From Trichloromonas sp034006665 (GTDB lineage: Bacteria > Desulfobacterota > Desulfuromonadia > Desulfuromonadales > Trichloromonadaceae), in the NCBI RefSeq assembly GCF_034006665.1, contig NZ_JAVESI010000003.1, forward strand, positions 93,235 to 157,234: a DNA stretch of 64,000 nucleotides. The letters are read 5' to 3'. Below are positions 25,525-34,139 of the stretch, one piece after another. The stretch's first letter is position 1, and each line of letters opens with the position of its first letter. The position numbers and the translations under genes are program-made. The notes beneath the pieces are model-generated. The model was not told the DNA's origin, made no database searches, and saw only the letters and a program-made list of their open reading frames with translations.

Positions 25525-28371
25525 ATGCGAGTTGGGCTGCTTTTTTTCCTTTTGATGATCTTTTGCTGGGCGGCTCCGGTGCAGGCGCGCCTGACTTTCG
25601 GTATCGTTCCCCAGTCCACCCGTTTTTTTCCTTCTGTGGAACGGGCCCAGGCTTTGGCCGATTACCTGGCCCGGCGCCTTGGTGAAGAGGTGGTGGTGCA
25701 GGAATTCCAGCAGGTCGCCGACCTCCACGAATCGCTGAACCGTTACCGGAGCGTCGACATGGCGGCCTTTACCGTCGATTACGTACGCCGCCAACTCGCC
25801 GGTGAGTTCGAGATTTTGGCCACGGTTGTCCCTCTCTCCTCCGCTTCCGGAGAAGCCAGCGATTTCGTGGTCGCCCGCCAGGGGGTGCGACGCGGATTGC
25901 GCAATCGCCTGGAAGTGACCTTGACGGCCATGGGCGGCGATCCGGAAGGGCGGCAACTGCTCGCCGCTTCGGGAGTCTCCCACTTGGTTGGCGCGAAGGT
26001 TTCTTCCCCTGCTGTATTTGTTGCCGAGTCCGTGCGGGAGGAAGTCCCAGCCCTTGCCGCTACGCCGGCGGAGTCAACGGAGGTGTCCCGTACCTCAGCT
26101 TCGCCGGAACTATCCGGAGATGCTCCACGGCCTTCCGCCCCAACCCCGGCGGAAGCTCCCTTGACGTCCGAAACTTTCCCCGCGGTTGTTGCGCCGCCGG
26201 TTCCTCCCGTGGTGGAGGTCGCGTCGCCGGTCGTTCCCTCCCCAACGGGACCGGGTCTTCAGGATCTGAGTGGCCCCGCCCCGGTCAATCTTGAAGCCGA
26301 TGAGTTGAGCTATGATCGGGAAGCTTCCCTGTATACGGCGCGTGGTAGTGTGCGTCTGACCAAGGGGGGGGTAACCCTCGACGCGGATCAGATGCTCTTT
26401 AACGACCTGACCGGGGATGCCAACGCGACTGGAAATGTCTATCTAACCGATCCTTTGGGAACTTTGTGGGCGGAACAGGCCGATTACAACATGCAGACGG
26501 GAGTGGGCCGGATCCGCAGTGGCAAGGTCTTTATCAAGGAACATAACTTCCACCTGGCCGGCGACGAACTGAAGCGGATCGGCGAGCAGGATTACCAGTT
26601 GGAAAGAGGCTTCTTTACGACCTGTGACGGCGAAGTCCCATCCTGGAAATTCGGCGCCCGGCATATCGATGTGACCCTGGGCAAATATGCCCGGGCCAGC
26701 AACGTTCTTTTCTATCTGCACGACTGGCCGGTCTTCTACCTCCCCTACATTGTCTTCCCCGCCAAGACCGAGCGGGAGTCGGGAATGCTCATGCCTCGCT
26801 TCGGCTACTCGGACAAGCGCGGCGCCGAATTGTCCCTTGCCTATTATCACGTGATCGCCCGCAATCAGGATGCGACCATCTACGTCGATTACCTCTCCGA
26901 CTTCGGTATCGGTCAGGGCCTGGAATATCGTTACATCTTCGGTGCCGACAACGAAGGAACCCTGCGCGGTTATTACGTCAACAACATCCGTAACGAATAC
27001 CTGCGCGACAAACTCAAGGATGAACCGGATCTGGCCGACACCCTTGATGAGGACGACCGTTACGCCTTGGAGTGGAATCATCACGGTACTCTCCCCGGCG
27101 CCTGGACGTTGAGTGCTGATGTGGAATATGTCAGTAATCGCGATTATTTCGACGAATTCGGTACGATTGCGGAGGAATATACCAAGGACCAATCCGAGTC
27201 AGTAGTCTATTTGAGTCACGCCTGGGAGAATAATATTTTTGCCGCCGAACTCGACTATACCCAGGATCTGGAATTTGATGACGATACGACCTTGCAACGC
27301 CTGCCGGAACTCCGTTTCGACGTTCTGCGCCGGCGCCTTGGCGAAAGCCCCTTCTTCTTTGGGGTCGGTTCAACCTATACTTACTTCTGGCGGGAAGAAG
27401 AAGTCGTTACCGGCGACTGGGAGACGAGCAGGATCAAAGGCCAGCGTCTGAATGTCCGTCCCTATCTTTCGGCGTTTTTCGCCCCGGTTCCCTGGCTTGA
27501 AGTCGTTCCGGAACTGGGCTACCGCGAACGTCTCTACGAAACATCGGCTTCCGGACCCGGTTCGGAGGATGCGGGTGTCTATGACTTTTCGCTGCGGATG
27601 GGAACCAGTTTTTCCCGTGTTTTCCATGGAGGGGTGGGCAGCTACCGGAAAATCCGTCACAGTATTGACCCGGAAGTGGTCTATTCGTATGTCCCCAATG
27701 AGTCTCAGGATCATCTGCCTTATTTTGACTCGCTGGACCGGATCGGTGTCGCCAATCGCGTCACCTACGCCTTGACCAACCGGTTCACCGCTCGCCTCGA
27801 ACCCCAGCCCGGGGTGGTAGAGTATCTGGAATTTCTCAACTTCCGCCTGTCGCAAACGTACGATATCCGGCAGTTCCGGCATGATCGAGAGGATCTCAAT
27901 GAGGTTGATCCCCTGTCGGACGTGCGCGCTGAACTGCTCTGGTCACCCACCCGTAATACCTTTTTCGATCTGGATGGCCGCTATGATTTCCATAGTCGCA
28001 GTTTGGAGGCGTTCAATGCGCGGTCCGGTTTGCGCGATCAGGGGGGAAACAGTCTTTCCGTTGACTACCGCTACACCCGTGATGAAACCGAGTATGCTAC
28101 TGAGGGAACGGAGTATGTCGCGGGTACGGCCTCCCTGGCGTTGCTTGCGCCATTTTATTTTGGCTATCAGCACCGCTACGATATTCATGATCGGGTTACT
28201 CTGGAAAAGGTTTTTGATCTGGAGTATCGCTCTCAATGCTGGAGTCTGTTTCTGACCTTGCGGGATCGTCTTGACGAGCAGGAATATGTCCTGGTCTTTG
28301 CTTTGAGCGGACTTGGCAATGTGCTGCGCATGGGGGGTAATTTGGGGAGTACTCAGGCAAGCGAAGAATAG
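25525..28371 (+). CDS. lptD: LPS-assembly protein LptD with an N-terminal PhnD-like segment
   Basis: Outer-membrane LPS translocon barrel of about 948 residues. After a signal peptide (to about residue 21) comes a stretch of about 135 residues (LTFGIVPQSTRFF, VDYVRRQLAGEFE, DPEGRQLLAASGV) resembling the start and end of PhnD-type periplasmic binding proteins with the middle missing. A Pro/Ala/Ser-rich linker runs to about 245. The LptA-like jellyroll follows (NLEADELSYD, ARGSVRLTKGGVTLDADQ) and then the LptD barrel (RASNVLFYLHDWPVFYLPYI and many aromatic strands). Ordinary LptD lacks the first segment. GTG at 25522 is an equal start candidate, as AAAGGA lies nine bases before it. It is probably transcribed with folC. 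LptE is not seen in the window. Confidence 0.88.
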   Translation: MRVGLLFFLLMIFCWAAPVQARLTFGIVPQSTRFFPSVERAQALADYLARRLGEEVVVQEFQQVADLHESLNRYRSVDMAAFTVDYVRRQLAGEFEILATVVPLSSASGEASDFVVARQGVRRGLRNRLEVTLTAMGGDPEGRQLLAASGVSHLVGAKVSSPAVFVAESVREEVPALAATPAESTEVSRTSASPELSGDAPRPSAPTPAEAPLTSETFPAVVAPPVPPVVEVASPVVPSPTGPGLQDLSGPAPVNLEADELSYDREASLYTARGSVRLTKGGVTLDADQMLFNDLTGDANATGNVYLTDPLGTLWAEQADYNMQTGVGRIRSGKVFIKEHNFHLAGDELKRIGEQDYQLERGFFTTCDGEVPSWKFGARHIDVTLGKYARASNVLFYLHDWPVFYLPYIVFPAKTERESGMLMPRFGYSDKRGAELSLAYYHVIARNQDATIYVDYLSDFGIGQGLEYRYIFGADNEGTLRGYYVNNIRNEYLRDKLKDEPDLADTLDEDDRYALEWNHHGTLPGAWTLSADVEYVSNRDYFDEFGTIAEEYTKDQSESVVYLSHAWENNIFAAELDYTQDLEFDDDTTLQRLPELRFDVLRRRLGESPFFFGVGSTYTYFWREEEVVTGDWETSRIKGQRLNVRPYLSAFFAPVPWLEVVPELGYRERLYETSASGPGSEDAGVYDFSLRMGTSFSRVFHGGVGSYRKIRHSIDPEVVYSYVPNESQDHLPYFDSLDRIGVANRVTYALTNRFTARLEPQPGVVEYLEFLNFRLSQTYDIRQFRHDREDLNEVDPLSDVRAELLWSPTRNTFFDLDGRYDFHSRSLEAFNARSGLRDQGGNSLSVDYRYTRDETEYATEGTEYVAGTASLALLAPFYFGYQHRYDIHDRVTLEKVFDLEYRSQCWSLFLTLRDRLDEQEYVLVFALSGLGNVLRMGGNLGSTQASEE

Positions 28372-28386
28372 AACTTTTCTCCAATC

Positions 28387-28414
28387 AAAAAAAACGGCGA
28401 GTGCCGGTTTTTTT
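28387..28414 (+). terminator. Intrinsic terminator after lptD
   Basis: A-run, short CGGC / GCCG stem with loop GAGT and a seven-T run. The A/T arms extend the stem and may allow bidirectional use. The remaining gap to 28588 is featureless apart from GC-rich runs near 28480-28505. Confidence 0.75.
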
Positions 28415-28587
28415 GATAGCCAAGAACTTAATTATTGACCGCAAATATTGTTCTTTGTTAATTTCTATGTGGTTTTGGCGGTCCCGCTGGCGGCGGCCGG
28501 GCCGCGTGTTTTTTTGGAGAAAGGAGGGTGGGGTTATTATTGGATTGCCGTGAATTCGTAAACTGATCGAGCACGAGGGAAAAATTG

Positions 28588-28881
28588 ATGAAAAATTTTT
28601 GGAGACTGGTTATTATCGGGATGTTGTTGACTTTTACGCTGTCTGGGACAGAGGTCTTCGCGGTCCCGCAGGCTGCGACGGCGCAAAAGGCCGTCAACAT
28701 CAACAGCGCCACATTGGAGCAGTTGGAAGCTCTCCCGGGGGTTGGCCCGGTTTCGGCTCAGCGGATCATCGACTACCGGGAAAAGAATGGACCCTTCAAG
28801 TCGGTGGAGCAACTGGTTGACGTCAAGGGGATCGGCGAGAAGTCACTGGCCAAGTTTCGTGGGCAGGTTGCCGTAAAGTAG
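28588..28881 (+). CDS. Secreted helix-hairpin-helix protein, ComEA-like
   Basis: A 97-residue protein with an N-terminal signal or membrane segment (FWRLVIIGMLLTFTLSG) and a C-terminal ComEA-type pair of helix-hairpin-helix motifs (INSATLEQLEALPGVGPVSA and VDVKGIGEKSLAKF). Such domains bind double-stranded DNA non-specifically and occur in DNA uptake receptors. This one is short and lacks other competence partners in the window, so its role may be periplasmic DNA binding of unknown purpose. It has its own terminator upstream and its own ribosome-binding site (GAGGG), and is probably monocistronic. ATG 28588 is preferred to a TTG one codon earlier. Confidence 0.82.
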   Translation: MKNFWRLVIIGMLLTFTLSGTEVFAVPQAATAQKAVNINSATLEQLEALPGVGPVSAQRIIDYREKNGPFKSVEQLVDVKGIGEKSLAKFRGQVAVK

Positions 28882-28968
28882 TTGCGACGGCTTTGGGCTG
28901 ATCTAAATCATTGGCATGTTTTTTCGGGCCGTGCCCTTCGGGGCCGGCCCGGTTTTTAGGATGCGTCC

Positions 28969-29325
28969 ATGTCGGAAAAGGACTCGATGACCCGCAAAAA
29001 CTGGTTTTCCCTCTGGCCCGTCTTGCTCGTCCTGGTGATTTTGGGGGTGGCGGTCTGGGGCGATAAAGGGATTTTGTGCGCTCTGCGCGCCAAACAGCAG
29101 AAAGAAGATCTGTTGCGCCAGGTCCAGGAGCTTGAAGCGGTTAATCAGGCGTTGCGCAAGGAGATTGAAAACCTCAAGTCCAATCCTCGCTACCTGGAAG
29201 GTATTGCCCGCAAGGATCTAGGCATGGTCAAGGAAGACGAACTTGTCTATCAATTCCGTGCCCATGGAAGGACGCCTCCCGCCGATACTCCCACCGCGAA
29301 AGGGGGAAAAGCCTCACGCCATTGA
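28969..29325 (+). CDS. FtsB/DivIC-like septum formation initiator protein
   Basis: Small bitopic division protein of 118 residues. It has a short cytoplasmic N-terminus, one membrane helix (FSLWPVLLVLVILGVAVW), then a periplasmic coiled coil (AKQQKEDLLRQVQELEAVN) and the ARKDLGMVKEDELVYQF motif typical of DivIC/FtsB proteins. These link FtsL and FtsQ in the divisome. The tail is low-complexity. The stop codon lies within a 13-bp terminator hairpin. FtsL and FtsQ are not adjacent. Confidence 0.85.
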   Translation: MSEKDSMTRKNWFSLWPVLLVLVILGVAVWGDKGILCALRAKQQKEDLLRQVQELEAVNQALRKEIENLKSNPRYLEGIARKDLGMVKEDELVYQFRAHGRTPPADTPTAKGGKASRH

Positions 29326-29335
29326 GGCTTTTCCC
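29304..29335 (+). terminator. Terminator-like hairpin overlapping the ftsB-like stop codon
   Basis: A perfect 13-bp stem (29304-29316 with 29323-29335, core AAAAGCCTCA / TGAGGCTTTT) with loop CGCCAT. The TGA stop is the first codon of the 3' arm. A short T-run follows at about 29343. Confidence 0.75.
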
Positions 29336-29459
29336 GGCAGACTTTTTCCGTTCCGATTTTCCCCGCCCGTTTTCCCTGGACCCTTTCTTGACAGTCGCCC
29401 ATTTCCGAGGCTAGGATGAATGTCTGTTCCGGAAATTATGAGATGGGAGATTTTCAGCC

Positions 29460-29636
29460 ATGACCCAGGATGTTCGAACTCTCTGCCCGCTCTGCGCCTG
29501 GCGGGCTCATTGCGCCAAGCGCTTTTCTCGCGGCGATGATTCTTCCCTGCACTGCCCCGATTTCAGCGAGGATATTCTCCTGCGTAAAGAGCGGGAAAAA
29601 GCCCGGGCGGCAGAGGAGGAGGGGCGTCAGAAGTAA
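29460..29636 (+). CDS. Small Cys-rich protein (58 aa)
   Basis: A 58-residue frame beginning MTQDVRTLCPLCAWRAHCAK with a CPLC pair, a further Cys, and HCPDFSEDI, then a charged helical tail (KEREKARAAEEE). The four or five cysteines suggest a zinc or Fe-S site. GGGAG lies about ten bases before the ATG. It is flanked by a terminator upstream and the SPOR gene 94 bases downstream. I recognise no named family, although the pattern resembles short conserved proteins of Geobacter relatives. Confidence 0.6.
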   Translation: MTQDVRTLCPLCAWRAHCAKRFSRGDDSSLHCPDFSEDILLRKEREKARAAEEEGRQK

Positions 29637-29730
29637 GTTTGGCGCAGAGGGTAGGGAATTTTTCTTCTAGACCGGCCGGTTTCGCGGTGGGCCAGGGTTT
29701 TGCCGGAGATCCCGGCTTTGGAGGTGGGAA

Positions 29731-30480
29731 ATGGTCATGCAGGTGCAGTCGCGCAGTCAGCGGCGCATGGAAAAGAAACATGCGATTATGCTGGTCGTCT
29801 TGCTATTGGTTATTTCCCTGATCAGTTTTTTTCTGGGGATCATGGTAGGACGAAGTTCTTCCGGAGCGCCTTCGGTGTCCGTTGAGTCCGCAACCCCTCC
29901 TTTACCCGTTCCTCCTCCCCTGGCCGAATCCCCACCGGCCCCCGAGACCGGAGTGCCTGCGGCACCCACCGTGGTGCCTGCTGTTGAGGAGGAACCGGAA
30001 AAGCCGACTTTGACCTTTTACGAAGCGCTGCCCAAGGGGGAATCGCCTCCCTTAGGTAGCGGCATCAACCTGCCTCCGCCGGGAAAAACCGTAAAGACTG
30101 ACGCTCCGACAGCAAAAGCGGAACCCCACCGCCCGCTTCCGCCCGTCCTCGCGGCACCGGAGGCGGAAAAGGTCGACGTCGCGACTCCGGCACCGACTGT
30201 GAAAGCCGAGGCGCCCCCAACTCCCTTGCCCAAGCCGGTGGTCCAAGGTACTTTTGTCGTGCAGGTTGCCTCCTTCAAGAGTCTGGGCGACGCCAACGCC
30301 CTGCGGGACCGCCTTGGCAAAAAGGGATATGGGGCCTATGTCCAAGAGGCGAACCTCGGCGACAAGGGGGTCTGGCAACGGGTGATGGTCGGGCCGTATG
30401 CCGGAAACGAGGCGGTTACCCAAGTCGTGGAGCGGTTGAAAAACGAAGAACGTCTTTCCGGAATGATCAAAAAACAGTAA
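29731..30480 (+). CDS. SPOR-domain membrane protein
   Basis: A bitopic inner-membrane protein of 249 residues: basic N-terminus, membrane helix (about residues 18-37, AIMLVVLLLVISLISFFLGI), a long Pro/Ala/Thr-rich periplasmic linker, and a C-terminal SPOR domain (about 170-247, GTFVVQVASFKSLGDANALRD and KGYGAYVQEA). SPOR domains bind denuded glycan strands at the septum, so a role in division or cell-wall remodelling is likely, as in FtsN or DedD. GGAGG six bases upstream fixes ATG 29731. A tRNA promoter follows. Confidence 0.88.
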   Translation: MVMQVQSRSQRRMEKKHAIMLVVLLLVISLISFFLGIMVGRSSSGAPSVSVESATPPLPVPPPLAESPPAPETGVPAAPTVVPAVEEEPEKPTLTFYEALPKGESPPLGSGINLPPPGKTVKTDAPTAKAEPHRPLPPVLAAPEAEKVDVATPAPTVKAEAPPTPLPKPVVQGTFVVQVASFKSLGDANALRDRLGKKGYGAYVQEANLGDKGVWQRVMVGPYAGNEAVTQVVERLKNEERLSGMIKKQ

Positions 30481-30536
30481 GTCGAATGTGAGTGACCGGC
30501 CCCTCTCGGCAGGTCCTTGGCGGCGAATTTTTTTGC

Positions 30537-30565
30537 TTGACTTGTTTCGATGTTGCGGGTAAATT
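30537..30565 (+). promoter_or_regulatory. Sigma-70 promoter for the tRNA pair
   Basis: TTGACT (30537-30542) and TAAATT (30560-30565) with a 17-base spacer. The predicted start is a few bases before the initiator tRNA. Confidence 0.65.
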
Positions 30566-30578
30566 CCCGTTTCTGTGA

Positions 30579-30655
<77 letters not shown>

Positions 30656-30697
30656 AAAAATCAAACCTCATAAAGGGTTGAGCATAAGAAGTTCAGC

Positions 30698-30774
30698 GGC
30701 GGTGTAGCTCAGTTGGTTAGAGCATGCGGCTCATATCCGCAGTGTCCGGAGTTCGAATCTCTGCACCGCCACCA
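30698..30774 (+). tRNA. tRNA with CAT anticodon, most likely elongator tRNA-Met
   Basis: A 77-base cloverleaf, GGCGGTG acceptor paired with CACCGCC, encoded CCA, anticodon loop CTCATAT, T loop TTCGAAT. CAT could also be tRNA-Ile2, whose C34 is changed to lysidine by TilS, encoded just downstream. Overall sequence favours elongator Met. Confidence 0.85.
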
Positions 30775-30778
30775 TTTC

Positions 30779-30813
30779 AAGCCCCCCTCCAGAGATTCTG
30801 GTGGGGGGCTTGT
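30779..30813 (+). terminator. Hairpin after the tRNA pair
   Basis: AAGCCCCCC-T-CCAGA / TCTGG-T-GGGGGGCTT stem with loop GAT, starting four bases after the second tRNA. The U-run is weak, so it may be a processing or partial termination hairpin before tilS. Confidence 0.6.
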
Positions 30814-30837
30814 CTATTTGGCTTGCGAGATCTCCCG

Positions 30838-32214
30838 ATGGATAAGCTTTTTCTCGAAAACATCCAAAGGTATTGCTTGCTGGCTCCGGGGGAGCGAGTG
30901 CTGGCGGCGGTCTCCGGCGGGGCCGATTCGCTGGCGCTGCTCGCGCTGTTGCAGCGCAATGCCCGAATTCTCGGGATCGATGTCGCGGCGGCTCATCTGG
31001 ATCATTGTATCCGCCCGGAAAGTGGCGTGGACGCTGAGTTTGTGCGCCGTCTTTGCGCTTCCCTGGAAGTCCCGCTGTATCTCGGGGCGCGACCGGTTCC
31101 CGAGCTTGCCCGGTACTGGGGGGACGGGTTGGAGGCCGCCGCCCGCCGGGCCCGGCGGGAATTCCTTCTGGAGACGGCGATGGCGCAGGGCTGCGCGAAA
31201 GTGGCCCTCGGGCATCATCGCGGTGATCAGGCGGAAACCCTGCTGCATCGGTTGCTGCGCGGTTCCGGAAGTTCCGGTCTGGGTGCCATGCAGGCCTTTT
31301 CCCTGCCTTTCATCCGGCCTTTGCTTCCTTTTACCCGTGCCCAACTTCGGGCTTTTCTGGCGGACCTCGGTTGGTCCTTTGTCGAGGATGCCAGCAACCA
31401 CGATCTTCGCTTTACCCGCAATCGCATTCGCCATCAGCTCCTGCCCCTCCTTGAAAACTTCAATCCCCGGATCGAAGAGCATCTTTTTCGCCTGGCGGCA
31501 CGATTTTCCACGGAAGAGGACTTCTGGCGTGAGCGCGAGGACGAAGCCTTGGCACGGGCTTTTCTCGAACAGAAGGACGGGTTGCATTTGTCGCGCGGCG
31601 TCCTGCTGGCCCTTCATCCGGCCCTGTCGCCGCGGGTCTTGCGGCGCGCCCTGGCCTTGCTGCGTGGTGATCTGCGCGGCATAAGCGCACGCCATCTGCA
31701 CGATCTGCAACGGTTGATTGAGGCCGAATCTCCCCAAGGCGAGCTTGATCTCCCCGGAGCCTGGATCGGCCGACGTTACGATCGATTGTGGATGCGCCGG
31801 CAACGGCCGCCGACCGTCGTTGTCGAACCTGTTGAAATAACAGCCCCCGGCAGTTATTTTTTCGCCGACGGCGGCGAATTGCGGGTGTCGGTGGCGGACC
31901 GTCCCGGGGAGGAGAACGTGTGGACCGCGGAATTTGACGGTACCCGCATCGATTTCCCGTTGTGGTGGCGGACCTTTCAACCGGGTGACCGTTTTCGGCC
32001 CGCGGGGGCCCCCGGCGGGAAGAAACTCAAATCCTTCTTCATCGACCATAAGGTCGAAAAGGAAACCCGGCGGCGCCTCTGGCTGCTGGCGAAGGATGAA
32101 ATCCTCTGGGTCGCAGGGTTTCGGCGGTGTCAAGACTACCGCCCCGAAGCGGCATGCGGACGGGTTCTGCGCTTTGTTTATCGGCCCGGAAGGGCGGACG
32201 AAAACGGGTTGTGA
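30838..32214 (+). CDS. tilS: tRNA(Ile)-lysidine synthase
   Basis: Converts C34 of tRNA-Ile2 to lysidine so that it reads AUA and not AUG. It has 458 residues. The PP-loop ATPase motif is VSGGADSLALL, followed by AHLDHCIRPES, LGHHRGDQAETLLHRLLRGSG and NHDLRFTRNRIRHQLLP, all typical of TilS. The C-terminal substrate-binding domain ends with a GAPGGKKLKSFFIDHKV segment. ATG 30838 is the family start; earlier in-frame codons lie in the tRNA. It precedes ftsH, a common tilS-ftsH pairing. Confidence 0.95.
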   Translation: MDKLFLENIQRYCLLAPGERVLAAVSGGADSLALLALLQRNARILGIDVAAAHLDHCIRPESGVDAEFVRRLCASLEVPLYLGARPVPELARYWGDGLEAAARRARREFLLETAMAQGCAKVALGHHRGDQAETLLHRLLRGSGSSGLGAMQAFSLPFIRPLLPFTRAQLRAFLADLGWSFVEDASNHDLRFTRNRIRHQLLPLLENFNPRIEEHLFRLAARFSTEEDFWREREDEALARAFLEQKDGLHLSRGVLLALHPALSPRVLRRALALLRGDLRGISARHLHDLQRLIEAESPQGELDLPGAWIGRRYDRLWMRRQRPPTVVVEPVEITAPGSYFFADGGELRVSVADRPGEENVWTAEFDGTRIDFPLWWRTFQPGDRFRPAGAPGGKKLKSFFIDHKVEKETRRRLWLLAKDEILWVAGFRRCQDYRPEAACGRVLRFVYRPGRADENGL

Positions 32215-32318
32215 AAACGCCGACCGTATGATAAGTTTTCGAGAACCCGCGCGATTTTCAGCTTGTGAGGGCTTGGCGCGGGTTCGTTGACGATAAATCA
32301 AGGTGCTTAGGGGGTACT

Positions 32319-34139
32319 GTGAATCAATTCTATAAAAATCTTGCACTCTGGCTGGTCATTTCCCTGGTTATGATCCTGCTCTTCAACATGATGACCCAGA
32401 AGGGGCAGGAGCAGAAACCGATTACCTACACGGCGTTTCTCGCGGCCGTGGAGGAGGGGCGGGTACGGGAAGTCACGGTGCAGGGTTCCAATGTTGAAGG
32501 CAAGTATCAGGACGATACCCTGTTCAAGACCTTCGTCCCGGATGACCCCGCGCTGATTGCCCAGTTGCGGGAAAAGGGGGTGGAGATTCAGGCTCGCCCC
32601 GCCGAGGACCGCAGCTTCTGGTTTACGTTGATGGTTTCCTGGGGGCCGATTCTGCTGCTGATCGCGGTCTGGGTCTTCTTTATGCGGCAGATGCAGTCCG
32701 GCGGCGGCAAGGCCATGAGTTTCGGCAAGAGCAAGGCCAAACTGCTCACCGAAAACCAGGCCCAGGTGACTTTTAAGGACGTGGCGGGGATTGACGAGGC
32801 CAAGGACGAACTGGAGGAGATCGTCTCCTTTCTGAAGGAGCCGAAGAAGTTCTCCCGCTTGGGTGGACGCATCCCCAAGGGGGTACTGCTCTGCGGCGCT
32901 CCCGGTACCGGCAAGACTTTGCTTGCCCGTGCCATCGCCGGTGAGGCGGGTGTCCCCTTTTTCTCCATCTCCGGTTCGGATTTCGTCGAGATGTTTGTCG
33001 GGGTCGGCGCCAGCCGTGTTCGCGACCTCTTCGTGCAGGGGAAAAAAAATGCCCCTTGCATCATCTTCATCGACGAGATCGATGCCGTCGGTCGTCACCG
33101 TGGCGCCGGCCTCGGTGGCGGTCATGACGAGCGGGAACAGACTCTCAACCAGTTGTTGGTAGAGATGGACGGCTTCGAGTCGAACGAGGGGGTCATCCTG
33201 ATTGCCGCCACCAACCGGCCCGATGTCCTTGATCCGGCGCTTCTGCGCCCCGGTCGTTTTGACCGGCAGGTGGTGGTCCCCCGCCCCGACGTTAAGGGGC
33301 GCTTGAAGATTCTCAACGTCCATGCCCGCAAGATTCCCCTGGATGCCGACGTCGATATGGAAGTGGTGGCCAAAGGCACACCCGGCTTTTCCGGCGCCGA
33401 TCTCGCCAACCTGATCAACGAAGCGGCCCTTCTGGCCGCCCGTGCCAACAAGAACCAAGTCAATATGGAAGATCTGGAGGCGGCCAAGGACAAGGTGATG
33501 ATGGGGGCCGAACGGCGCTCCATGGTCATTACCGAGGAGGAGAAAAAGGTCACCGCCTACCACGAAGCCGGACATGCCCTGGTTGCCCTCTTCATTCCCG
33601 GTGCCGATCCGGTGCATAAGGTTTCGATCATTCCCCGGGGCCGCGCCATGGGCGTCACCATGTATTTGCCCGCAGAGGAAAAATACAACGAAACCCGGGA
33701 CGGCTTGCATACCCGCATCTGCACCTTGCTCGGTGGTCGCGTTGCCGAGGAGATCATCTTTTCAAGCATCACCAGCGGCGCCAGCAACGACATCGAGCGG
33801 GCCACCGCCATCGCCCGCAAGATGGTCTGTGAGTGGGGGATGAGCGAGAAGCTCGGACCCCTGGCGTTCGGCGAGAAGGAGGGGGAGGTCTTCCTCGGTC
33901 GCGACATGGGCCATGTGAAGAACTACAGTGAGGCCACCGCCATTGAGATCGACGAGGAGATCAAGCGGATCGTCAAGGAAAATTACGAACGGACCCACCG
34001 GATCCTGGAGGAACAGAAGACCTCTCTGATTGCCGTGGCCGAGGCGCTTCTGGAGAAGGAAAACCTCGATGGTGCGGAGATCCGTGCCCTGGTCTTCGGG
34101 ACATCGGGGGAGAGAGTCGTTCCCGAAACGGTAGCCTGA
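32319..34139 (+). CDS. ftsH: ATP-dependent zinc metalloprotease FtsH
   Basis: Membrane-anchored AAA+ protease of 606 residues that degrades damaged or short-lived membrane and cytosolic proteins. Two membrane helices (about 7-24 and 104-125) bracket a periplasmic domain. The AAA module shows Walker A GAPGTGKT, Walker B IIFIDEIDAV and the second-region-of-homology arginines (NRPDVLDPALLRPGRFDR). The zinc site is HEAGH. Length is normal. The start is GTG with AGGGGG five bases upstream. The stop overlaps the folP start codon. Confidence 0.96.
   Translation: MNQFYKNLALWLVISLVMILLFNMMTQKGQEQKPITYTAFLAAVEEGRVREVTVQGSNVEGKYQDDTLFKTFVPDDPALIAQLREKGVEIQARPAEDRSFWFTLMVSWGPILLLIAVWVFFMRQMQSGGGKAMSFGKSKAKLLTENQAQVTFKDVAGIDEAKDELEEIVSFLKEPKKFSRLGGRIPKGVLLCGAPGTGKTLLARAIAGEAGVPFFSISGSDFVEMFVGVGASRVRDLFVQGKKNAPCIIFIDEIDAVGRHRGAGLGGGHDEREQTLNQLLVEMDGFESNEGVILIAATNRPDVLDPALLRPGRFDRQVVVPRPDVKGRLKILNVHARKIPLDADVDMEVVAKGTPGFSGADLANLINEAALLAARANKNQVNMEDLEAAKDKVMMGAERRSMVITEEEKKVTAYHEAGHALVALFIPGADPVHKVSIIPRGRAMGVTMYLPAEEKYNETRDGLHTRICTLLGGRVAEEIIFSSITSGASNDIERATAIARKMVCEWGMSEKLGPLAFGEKEGEVFLGRDMGHVKNYSEATAIEIDEEIKRIVKENYERTHRILEEQKTSLIAVAEALLEKENLDGAEIRALVFGTSGERVVPETVA

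Noticed and set aside
28480..28510. GC-rich run after lptD as a second terminator
   Set aside because: No clean stem with a U-run could be drawn; the T7 hairpin at 28387 already explains termination.
30698..30774. Second CAU tRNA as tRNA-Ile2, the TilS substrate
   Set aside because: Tempting because tilS follows, but overall sequence looks more like elongator tRNA-Met; kept as a caveat only.
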